From Campylorhamphus procurvoides (Eukaryota; Chordata; Aves; Passeriformes; Dendrocolaptidae): 64,000 bases of DNA. Shown here piece by piece: positions 55,601 to 64,000 of this stretch (position 1 is the first letter of the stretch; each line of letters opens with the position of its first letter). The DNA is taken from contig WBMV01004464.1 in the NCBI GenBank assembly GCA_013396655.1, positions 539,010 through 603,009 of the forward strand, in the 5' to 3' direction. Under the pieces are notes generated by a model, which worked only from the letters and a program-made list of their open reading frames with translations, made no database searches and was not told the origin of the DNA. Made by a program: the position numbers and the translations under genes.

Positions 55601-58600
55601 TGCTTGTTACAGTCTGGAATGTTTTCAGCTATGGAAAATACTGCAGGAAGTCTATTACAAAAGATTTCTGAGGTGGGTAAGAAATGAGGGAAATAGGCTG
55701 GTTCTGGAGGAGCAGACAGGGCCAAGGAGGGTTTACAGAGAACAGATATTAAGCCAAGGGCCAAATGGATTCATCCACACCAAGGAATTCTTCATTTAGA
55801 TGTTGTAAGTGTCCCCAAACTCCTGCTAGAGCAACAATGATCTGCTGAGCAGCTGGTTGGAGGAAACAGGGAGCCAGCAAGGATCTAGGGAACAGTGAGG
55901 GGCAGGAACCCCAGGATACTAGAAATGGGAGCCCCCAGACCACTTCAGAGCCCAAGGTGGGACACCCATCCAGACAGGGCAGAGGGGAAACAGCCCCCAG
56001 AGCATCCTGCAGACTGACAGGGGTTACTGCCTACAGGGATACAGGACTCATTATGGGATGTGAGGGAGAAGAGCATGCTTGGACTCAAGAAAAACCTACT
56101 ATGAATATTTTAACGGGATTGCAGGAATGTGATTGAACTTTGGGTAACAGCCAAAGGTGGAGAACAGGAGGGATTGGGGTGGACCAGGGAACACACAAAT
56201 CTCAGGGCCCTGCAGGACCAGGTACCAGCAGCTCAGGCAAAGCAGGAGATCTGGGGCCAAGTATTGGATAACTGGCCAGGTTAGATGGAACATCTGAGAG
56301 CAGCTCCTGGAACAACCCAGCTATTGTGTACATATATATATCCGTATGTTCTACTAGTGGATCTTAGTCCTCATCACTGAAGAGGAAGAGCAGGATGGAG
56401 CTGTTCATGTCTGAGTGAAAGCTGTGTGTGTTTACAGGGTGCTGGGAAAGGCTCTGCTCCAAGTGTGTGGTGGTGTGCCTGCTGGGATTAGGGACTCAGC
56501 CTGGCTGGATGTGGGGATGTGGAACTGCAGCAGCCTCACAGCTCTGGGCCTGCTGTGGGAGCAACTTCCCTGGATCCTGGAGCCCCCTGGAATCAGCTGC
56601 CTTTCCCAGGAGCACAGCTGCTTCCACATTCAAGGTCTGCCTGCATTTGACCTCAATTCTGACCATGGAATCCTCAGACCTCCCCTCTAACACTGTAACA
56701 GTCATTGTGCCCGGGCTCAGAATGTGTTCTTACCGAGCTGGTTCTTCATCCCCATGAGAACAGAGTTCATGTGGGCTTTGGATGCATAGAGTTTGCTTAC
56801 GGCCTTCCGAGAGCGGATCAGCTCCTTCGCCAGGATCACACACACGTCCTTCTGACCCTTTTTGGCAGCATCCTTTACAGACCTCTTCACCTTCTCCTCT
56901 TCCCTCTGGATATCTGGAGTGCAGAAAAACACAGCAAGTACTAATAAACTGCTGAGGATTTGAATGAGAGATCAGTCATTTGTTGGGGTGTGTTTTCAAT
57001 GCAAAGAATCGTTTCTGCTTGATTTCAGATTCTCTCTGTTATTCAAAGACCTTGTTCTAGGCTGATTTGCATGTTAGCTGATTAATTCAACTAAATATTA
57101 ACAGGAGAATTCTCATTACTGAACATCCAGCTCTGTAATTTCCCTTGTAGTTAAGGGTACTCTGAAGGACTGTCTGGGAATACTACTGCATGACGCTGAG
57201 CTGACTAAGAGGAATTCTAAAGAAGGAGAAAAATTCCAGTAAGAACAAAGTTCTCTGAGATAACTCCTTGACTTACAACTTTAAAGTAACTTCCTGCTGA
57301 CTACTAAACTGGCCTGATATAAAACTACATAAATAAATACATACATATGTAATATATACATGAATAATTTAAGACTACTGCACTGATTTGCTGTTTACAA
57401 GATTTCCTCTTCCCTGTCCATCACCAGATAAACCCACTTCACCAGGAAGGAACAAAGATGTCATGAGGAGTTTAAACTATCAGTCACAGAAGGCAGACAG
57501 GCATTTTACTAGCAAAAATACTTCCTTGTCAGACCACATTCAAAGCTTACACCCACATGCCCACCTTCAACTGAGTTTGAGGGCTGTTGTAGGCAAAACT
57601 GTTGACACTTCTAAATCCCTGAATTGTGTTTTTTTCAAAAAAAAACCACATTCAGAAGGATTGTAGGAGGCTGATTTCTCGAAAGGTTTACATATATACT
57701 CCCTTAAAAAAAACGTAAGGCATAACCATCCACAAATTTAAGAGTTTCTCAGAATCACAGATTTGCTAATTACTGACAAAAAAAAGCCTTCATCCTTGCA
57801 GGTAGACTTAATTATTCTCCTGTCAGGCACGACTCACTGAGCCTCAACTGGACACTCAGCCACTACACCTGCACTTCAGGAGTCAAGGTCCTGAGTTTCT
57901 ACTGGTCATACTTTAAGCACACATGCATTAGGTGTTCCTATAAACCAGCACACTCATATCATGAGCTGGCTGGGGCTGAAGATATGGATAATTCGTCAGG
58001 AAAAACTAGTATGGCCAGGGAATCATTAGATTTAACTTAAAACAACCTGTTCAAACTCTCCTGGCATCCAGCTTAGTTCACCAGCTTTTTTTAAGAGTGT
58101 GCTGGAGTGGGAATACTGAACTAAGCAGGAGCACCAAGTTGGATTTTAAGTATTAAACACTGAATAGGATTCCTTAAATACCATCAGTTTCTCTAGCACA
58201 TCTGAGGTGACTGTTCCTAATTCTGTCCTGTCAGGTAACACTGGCTGTGAACAGCAGGAACCAGGTACCCCAAAAAGCCCAGAGTAAATAAAGAATTGAC
58301 ACAGTAAGGGTTAGGCTCACTTTCCTGCAAACAGCCAATGGAGATGACCACAAGAACAATTATTTCTAGAAAAGGCTCTGCTCAAATTTAGTTTTGAGTC
58401 TTCTGGATTTATACCAGACAAGTTACACGTCAGCAAGAATCAGAAGTTGCCCTTTTATAAAAATAAAGACATCAGTACACACTTTTTGGCACAGGCCAAC
58501 CTGGAGACTTTGATGCAGCTTTTCATGTTGATGTTAATGAACCCTGTACTCAAGACCAGTCATTCTCTCAGTATCAATGGGGCCTTTATCCAAAACGACA

Positions 58601-60918
58601 GGCAGAAAGCTGTAGGATCATAATTAGAAAAACATACCCTTGCTGCTTCCTCATTGTTATTTACAGAAATGCCACAAGCTTGATGACATTTGCATGTCAG
58701 ACACAGGACTGAGCTGAATCCCAGTACTTCTGAGCAGGTAAGAAAGAGCTGAAGTGGCCCAGCAGAAAACAGCACCAGAAGAACTCCAGCATTACTGAGG
58801 AATTACAGCATTGCCTCTGTCAGGCTGAAAACAACCACAAGTATTGTGTGACTACATCCAGACTGGAGTGCTGTCACTGGCATGGCCAACAGCTGAATAT
58901 GAGATCAGTGGCACAAGCAGGCAAGAACAATCAGCTCCATCTTTAAAGGTCAATGCCCCCTGAGTGAGCCAAAGTGACTGTCCCAGTCCCTCTACAGCAC
59001 AGAGGGACAAAGCAGCCCAAAGCACCTGCAAGAAGGACTTACAAGCTCAGCAAACCACAAAGTTACAGTATTAATCCAATTATATCAACTCAAAAAATTC
59101 AGTTCTGAAGTAACAAGGACACCTTCTAAGCCCTCCAAAGCAACCTACACACAGGAATTCAAAAACAGATGGTTTCAAACAGCATGTTGCTATATTAGTA
59201 ACTGCACTGACTGGGCTAGCCAAGTGTTCCAGTGATCCAAGCCCACTCAGTTCATCCCAGGTGGATCTAGTTTTGCCATATCCAAACACATCTTGCACAG
59301 CCTTCCCCAGGGAAGCTAAGACAGGTCTCTGCTGAGCATCCTTAGTCAAACACTGCAGGGATTTCCTGTGTAAGGCTCAGCTGCTGCAGCAAAGCACAGC
59401 AGAATCCAACTAGAGTGGATAATTTTTGAGAAAATGTCCAGTGGCATGTGGCTGCCATCCTTCAGGAGCAGCCTGCTAGCCTGGGAAGTGTCCAGCACAA
59501 CCATGTTCTTCCATAGCTGACACTTGGTAAAATGTGAAATCCTGGCACAAAGATGTTCTGTACTTTAACAGGAATTATCAGAATAGCAGGTGGTTGGTGA
59601 TCAGTGCTGAAATGTATTTCTTGAATGTAAGACTCTGAAATACAGACATGTCTTGAGCTATAACAATATTCAGATTTACATCTACACCAAAATATCAGAT
59701 TACCACATAACCCAATACCTATACCATTAAAAGTATTATGGCATGTATAAAGTTATGAGAAAACCAAAATTTCAGTAAACATCAATAGTGAACACATGGG
59801 TAGTTTGTTCCCATGGAAGATGTGACTTCTGAAAAGTAAGATCAATAAGATCAACCACGTTGCAGTTCCTCTATACCTGATACAGCCACACAAAGTGCCC
59901 TGGAGAATGCAAAACAATTCACAAGATAATGAACATCCCTGCACATCAGTCTTCCTGGAAAAGGCATAAACTCTGCTCCTCATTTTACAGATGAGGACAG
60001 ACTTTGTACTGCACGAGCAGCTCTCTCCAACCAACTCATAAATCTACAAGTGGGGGGAGACACAAACCCTGCCCAGGTTACTCCGGAGGCTGGGGATGAA
60101 CTGAGAAGGAAGAACATATTCCTTGAGGAGTCCCTCAGAACAGGCATGTGCCTGGTAACCAGATTCTGACACAAAATATCCTTTGCCAGCACATACCACA
60201 GACAAAGCCCTAGGGCAGGATAGAAGACAAAAAAGGGGACAACAAAACCTAGCCCCAAACCTATTTTCAGATTCAGGGAAGGCAGGAAGAAGGCAGAACA
60301 AATTTTGAACTAACAGCAGTGCAATAATAATAAACTCCTCTGCTTTTCAGGACACTTTCAGCAGTGTCATGTTCATAATTGAATAGCAAAACACCCACCC
60401 ACTGAGAAAACACTTTTATTTTTCCTTCCTCACTTGTGTTTATTTTTCCAAGCTGACAGCAAGCTACTTTTGTTGGCATGTGCACGTCACACCAGTACAC
60501 ATCAGTGGAATTTTCTGCACTGGAATTACATACCACACTAATACTACTCATTAAATCAGTGGGGGTAAAATTCCGGATAATCAGTTTCATTCATGTTATC
60601 CAAAGGGATTTAACAGCATTATGTCTTACTGGGAGCATAAATTTTCGGGTTCTTTTTTGAAAATTTTGCTTGGTGAACTTCACAGCATCACCATTTTTGT
60701 AACACAGACTAAATCTAGTCCCAGGATCAATTCATCTTTATTCCAGACATGACAGAGTACCCTAGATTATTAAGTTTCACAGTCTGCCCCAATTAAAGCA
60801 AAAAAATCTTGAAGGGAGACAAGGAGAGGAAAACCAGAAAATGAGACAAGTACAAACCTCTGATCTGTCTATCAATCACTCTCATTTCTTTCCTTATCTT
60901 CAAGGACCATTCATTGAC
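52535..60918 (-). CDS. CHMP3: Charged multivesicular body protein 3 (VPS24), partial: last five coding exons
   Basis: CHMP3 is an ESCRT-III subunit. It co-assembles with CHMP2A on CHMP4 filaments to drive membrane budding and scission (multivesicular bodies, cytokinesis) and recruits the ATPase VPS4. The exons at 60858-60918, 56734-56913, 54328-54449, 53492-53606 and 52535-52668 join in frame to 612 nt. They start at VNEWSLKIRKEMRVIDRQIR and end EAMQSRLATLRS then TAG. Seen in order are the basic helix-1/2 region (REEEKVKRSVKDAAKKG), the SKLYASKAHMNSVLMGMKNQL helix, the linker to helices 3-4 (VMKAMQ, MRELSKEMMKAG), the acidic EEMEEEAEMEID region, and a C-terminal MIT-interacting motif. The 222-residue human protein starts with about 15 more residues. 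That first coding exon lies to the right, outside the window. The gene is convergent with KDM3A, the same order as in human. Confidence 0.96.
52669..53491 (-). other. CHMP3: CHMP3 intron before the last exon
   Basis: An 823-bp GT-AG intron (gtgagt ... attgcag). I recognised no element. Confidence 0.65.
53492..53606 (-). CDS. CHMP3: CHMP3 exon with acidic helix
   Basis: It encodes AGIIEEMLEDTFEGLEDQEE, then a run of Glu/Met (MEEEAEMEID) and KILFEITA, ending phase 1 (GCT G|gtgagt). This acidic C-terminal half mediates autoinhibition in the human protein. Confidence 0.96.
53607..54327 (-). other. CHMP3: CHMP3 intron with an 11-bp perfect hairpin
   Basis: A 721-bp GT-AG intron. It contains the perfect inverted repeat at 54007-54032, listed separately. 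Confidence 0.65.
54007..54032. repeat. Perfect 11-bp hairpin, 4-nt loop
   Basis: The arms tttgaaaacat (54007-54017) and atgttttcaaa (54022-54032) are exact reverse complements around a ttca loop. The stem is AT-rich and intronic. It is too short for a microRNA precursor. Confidence 0.75.
54328..54449 (-). CDS. CHMP3: CHMP3 exon, helices 3-4
   Basis: It completes a split Ala codon and encodes VLRVAGSLQKSTEVMKAMQN, LVKIPEIQATMRELSKEMMK, ending phase 0 before gtaaga. Confidence 0.96.
54450..56733 (-). other. CHMP3: CHMP3 intron, 2.3 kb
   Basis: A GT-AG intron. A stretch around 55680-56330 is relatively GC-rich, with ggacccc-like and cccccag motifs and an ATATAT run. It might be an old retroelement, but I could not match it to a family. 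Confidence 0.6.
56734..56913 (-). CDS. CHMP3: CHMP3 exon, basic helices 1-2
   Basis: It encodes IQREEEKVKRSVKDAAKKG, QKDVCVILAKELIRSRKAVS, KLYASKAHMNSVLMGMKNQL and the first base of the next Ala codon. The donor is CTC G|gtaaga. The basic surface binds membrane lipids in the family. Confidence 0.96.
56914..60857 (-). other. CHMP3: CHMP3 intron, 3.9 kb
   Basis: This intron has an unusually weak donor (GAG|gtttgt) and acceptor ctccag. It includes a TA/CATA-rich simple repeat near 57325-57365 and a short ctcattttacagatgagg match to MIR near 59977-59995 that is too short to call. No other gene was seen. Confidence 0.65.
60858..60918 (-). CDS. CHMP3: CHMP3 second coding exon
   Basis: It encodes VNEWSLKIRKEMRVIDRQIR plus the first base of the next Asp codon. 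The acceptor is tttttaag. It starts in phase 0, which fits a preceding exon encoding the roughly 15 N-terminal residues. Confidence 0.93.
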
Positions 60919-61470
60919 CTTAAAAAGAGAAAGTGAGAGTTACTTGAAATTCCAGTTTTAAAACTATGCTTTTATACTTTCATGTAATGTAAACATTCAG
61001 TATCAAAAGCAGCACTTCAAAACACATAAGCTTTAAGTGAGGAGTGATGTTAAAATATTTCATTATCCAAACAGAAAACCCCAGAACATTGCAGAGATAC
61101 CACCACTTACTACACTGCTCTGAATGTTCAGAATTAAGGAGGCAAGGAATTAAGGAGGCCCTTTATAGACGCCTTCCAAATGAAACTCTTTGATGATGTG
61201 ATTTGTGAATCAGACACTCCCTGCCTGGCTGGCTTCCCACAGCACAGCCGTGTTGCTGTGCAGAGGGAATTTGCCACAGGGGATTTCTGCATAAGGCAGA
61301 GACTCTGGCACAGGATGACAGCACCAAGAGTGCTGGTACCCATTTCAGTCAGAGGATCCACAGGAGGTCTCCAGCCCTCAGCGCAAAGCAGGATCAAGCT
61401 CAGAGTTCAGACGGGTCATCTGGGGCCTCATCCACTGAGCTTTGATACTGTTTGAGAGCAGAGACTTCAC

Positions 61471-61581
61471 AGCCACTCTGGGCATCTGTTCCAGCACTGA
61501 ATCCCACCTGTGGTAAAGACCTTTCCTCATGTCTGATTCAAAATTCTCCTCTAGCCACAGCCCTCTCCTGTCACTGGACAC
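61471..61581 (-). mobile_element. Decayed CR1 fragment
   Basis: The plus strand reads ctctgggcatctgttccagc, then cctttcctcatgtctgattc, ctcctct and ccctctcctgtcactgga. These follow the antisense CR1 order (ctgggcagcctgttccagtg, tttcttcctaatgtctaa, ccccttgtcctgtcact). Confidence 0.55.
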
Positions 61582-63521
61582 ACCTCGAAAGTACCCATCT
61601 CTGCCTTGACTACAACCCCCTTGGAGACACTGAGAGGCTTTAGACCTTTGGAGTAGAAGCTCTGGTGCTACTTTTATTCTTAGCAGCACAGATATTGCCT
61701 ATTATCCAGAAAAAACCCTAAGTATTAAACGATCTCCAGTTGATGGACCCACTGGCACACTGTACCTGCCAGAGACCAGGCCACTCAATAAGTCTGGTTG
61801 GCTGTATGAACAGTTTCCTATGAAAATCACAATGTTTATGTGCTTTTTTAAAAATTCAAATAAAAAGCTTTGTCTACTTGAATGAGCTGTATAACAGAAG
61901 CGTAAATCAAGTTCTCTTCAGTGCACAAGCCCAGCAGGTCAACAGATTTAGGCTTTTACCGGTCTCAGAAATGCTCTTGTTCACAATGAATGAGACCATG
62001 TTTTGAAGGCAGACAATAACCACCATCTAAAGTGCCCAAGCACAAAATCTGCTGAAAAAACCCAACAAACCCAAAGCTCTTCAGAGCTCTGTGTGTAAAG
62101 AAAGGTGAGGAAGTTTCAAAAAGGTTTCAGAAAGCTCCTGTACCTCTAGTTTTTACAGGGAGAAAAGAACTCAACCCTTGCACGACCGACTGCGGCCTCC
62201 TCTCTTTTCTTCAGAACAGAGAGAAAATGTCATGTAGAGTCATTGCTCAGCCTGAAAGGAAGCTAAAAAGGTCCTTCTTTTGAGTATGGGCTATGGGAGA
62301 GAGGGAAAAAGCCAGAGGAAGAGACAGGTAAAACAGATTTGCTCTATAGGTTTTACTCCAGAACAAACCAACACATATTAAGCTTTCCTGTACAAGCACA
62401 ATCAGCAACTGTCACATGAACCACAGCAGGACTCGCAGGTTCTGTCCCTGGGATGCACAACCCAGCACAAAGACACCATTAAACCATGACTGGCTGTGTG
62501 TTGTCATCAATCTCTGCTAACTCTGACAGCAGAAACCTCTTTGGCAGCTCATTCTTAGCACTGCCAGGAGACTGTTCTAAACCTGGGCACTTCTGCCTTC
62601 CCTGGTGTTCCCAGCACTCATCTCCTGTTTTGTGTGCAAGAGGAGGAAGAAATCCCATTGTCTCTCGTCCAGGTTTACAGTTACCTCAGACACAGCAGTT
62701 TCTGGTCTGTGAAGAAGCCATTAGTGCCCATCTCACACAGGACAGTGGGACACAGATACAAACCACGGCACAAGGCAGCACAGAGGTGGCAAAGCTGGGA
62801 ACAGGGGGACCTCATCCAACGGAGCAAGGATAATTACTCCGAGCACAACTCCCTGCTAATGATGCTACTCTGTTCCCACTGCTGATCTAAACAAAACCAT
62901 CATTCTCACAGCACTGCACCACACCAGAGTCAGCCAACAGAACACTCGGATGAAGAGAGCCAACTCTGACAACACTGGAGGAAAAAGCCTTTTTAAACTC
63001 AAACAATCCCAACATGGCATTGAATGCATAGCAGATCCCCAGCTTTGGACAGGCAGAAATGCAACACCAGCTCCTCACAAGGGCTGAAGATGTTTGTTTG
63101 CCCTGTATTGTTCATACATAAATTATCTCCCACCAACAGAGTGGGCATACAAATGAACTCAGGGCAAATCAATGCCATCACGAAAACCTCAGCCTCTCCC
63201 CATCATCACCCCGCTCCTGCAGTGCTCAGACCACTCCCTTCAGCCCCGCCCAGGGACTGTAGCCTGAGCACAGCTGCTCTCAGACACGACGCAAGTGGTG
63301 CTGTTTTCCCAGCTAGGGAGCAGAAACAACTACTTCTTCCTTCTGAAGCTGCAGTTAACAGGAGGAAAGGAATTTTTCTACTATTAATAGATTTCTCAAT
63401 ATGCCTGTTATGGCCTGTGAAGTCATCACAGCCTGCACTCCCAGGGAGTGCTCAGGACAGCAAGAGGGCCAACATCACCTCTCCCTACACCTGTCCCATT
63501 GTGCCTCTGCAGGGTTTTCTG

Positions 63522-63830
63522 CAAAGAATCCTAGAATTGTTAGGGCTGGAAGGGACCTCTGGAGATCGTTCACTCCAACCCCCTTGCTAAGGCAGTGTCA
63601 CCTGGAGCAGGTGACACAGCAACGTATCCAGATGGGTTTGGAATGTCTTCAGAAAGGGAGACTCCATGACCTCCCTGGGCAGCCTGTTCCGGTGCTCTGC
63701 CACCCTCAGTGTACTGAAGTTCTTCCCCATACTGAGGTGCAAGTTCTTGTGTTTTAGTTTATGGCCACTGTCCTTTGTTCTGTTGCTGGGTACCACCAAA
63801 AACAACCTGGCACCATCCTCCAAGTGCTGC
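63522..63830 (-). mobile_element. CR1 LINE 3' portion in CHMP3 intron 1
   Basis: It begins aagaatcctagaattgttag, then ggctggaagggacctctgga, then cactccaaccccct, ctccctgggcagcctgttcc, ctgaagttcttcccc and ctggcaccatcctc. This is the antisense order of a CR1 subfamily that differs from the copies at 1249 and 48139. The left boundary is the clear one; the right end fades out. Confidence 0.85.
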
Positions 63831-64000
63831 CAGAGGACCCACAGACACACTGTGCTGCTGGGAAACACCACAAGCTCATCAGTTAGAGAAGGCAAAAGAG
63901 CAGCCATCAGACACTCCTGAGTACAGCACGACCACACCGTGTGGGTTACACAGCTGTCTGATGTGTTTCCCCATCCCTGAGAGCAGCAGCCTCCAACCCC

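Larger units (their letters stand above)
60919..64000 (-). other. CHMP3: CHMP3 intron 1, incomplete at the window edge
   Basis: At least 3.1 kb upstream of the second coding exon show no copy of the N-terminal MGLFGK-type exon on the minus strand, so the intron continues beyond the window. Two CR1 fragments are present. Confidence 0.75.

Noticed and set aside
55680..56330. Possible LTR or other retroelement in the CHMP3 intron
   Set aside because: The composition is suggestive, but no paired repeats, primer-binding site, polypurine tract or retroviral protein motif could be seen.
56717..56932. Short gene starting MFFCTP on the minus strand
   Set aside because: The first residues are intron sequence. 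The rest is the CHMP3 exon that starts IQREEEK after an acceptor.
59975..59999. MIR fragment (ctcattttacagatgagg)
   Set aside because: The match is under 25 bp, with no adjoining MIR-like sequence.
1..64000. CRISPR array, operon, phage, tRNA or rRNA genes
   Set aside because: No regularly spaced repeats, cloverleaf-like sequences or prokaryotic gene organisation were seen. The window is ordinary vertebrate DNA with two spliced genes.

Overview
This window is vertebrate nuclear DNA, most likely from a bird. The coding content is split into many GT-AG (and two GC-AG) exons. The interspersed repeats are mostly 3' ends of CR1 LINEs, the dominant avian retroposon, plus a few decayed MIR-like SINEs. 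CR1 elements also occur in crocodilians and turtles, so 'bird' is a strong inference and not a proof. No prokaryotic genes, operons, CRISPR arrays or phage are present, and I found no undescribed defence or metabolic system.

Layout: (1) Positions 1-386 are a GC-rich edge with GAG and CAT triplet runs. (2) Positions 387-7011 hold two head-to-tail, almost identical copies of a 3,312-bp non-coding segment (387-3698 and 3700-7011), separated by one N at 3699. This looks like an assembly false duplication. (3) Positions 7012-18833 are intergenic, without recognisable exons, with scattered CR1 and MIR-like relics, a 12-bp 3-unit tandem repeat and two inverted repeats. (4) Positions 18834-19023 are a plus-oriented CR1 abutting a CpG-rich promoter region (about 19200-19870) with YY1, NRF1, CCAAT and GC-box motifs and one ambiguous base (19733). 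(5) Positions 20174-49706 (+) are a complete KDM3A (JMJD1A/JHDM2A) coding region. I resolved it into 25 coding exons totalling 3,978 nt (1,325 aa plus stop), with zinc finger, LXXLL motif and JmjC domain intact. (6) Positions 49707-52534 lie between the stop codons of two convergent genes and carry poly(A) signals for both strands. (7) Positions 52535-60918 (-) are the last five coding exons of CHMP3 (VPS24). Its first coding exon is not in the window. (8) Positions 60919-64000 are CHMP3 intron 1 with two CR1 pieces.

KDM3A is a nuclear Fe(II)/2-oxoglutarate-dependent demethylase of H3K9me1/2. CHMP3 is an ESCRT-III filament subunit. The two do not work in one pathway, but the tail-to-tail KDM3A-CHMP3 order is the same as on human chromosome 2p11.2. 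The most interesting sequence details are an 81-bp, stop-free, in-frame GC-AG intron placed two codons' width past the last iron-binding histidine of the JmjC domain, a second GC-AG intron in the same gene, and the 3.3-kb repeat around a single N.
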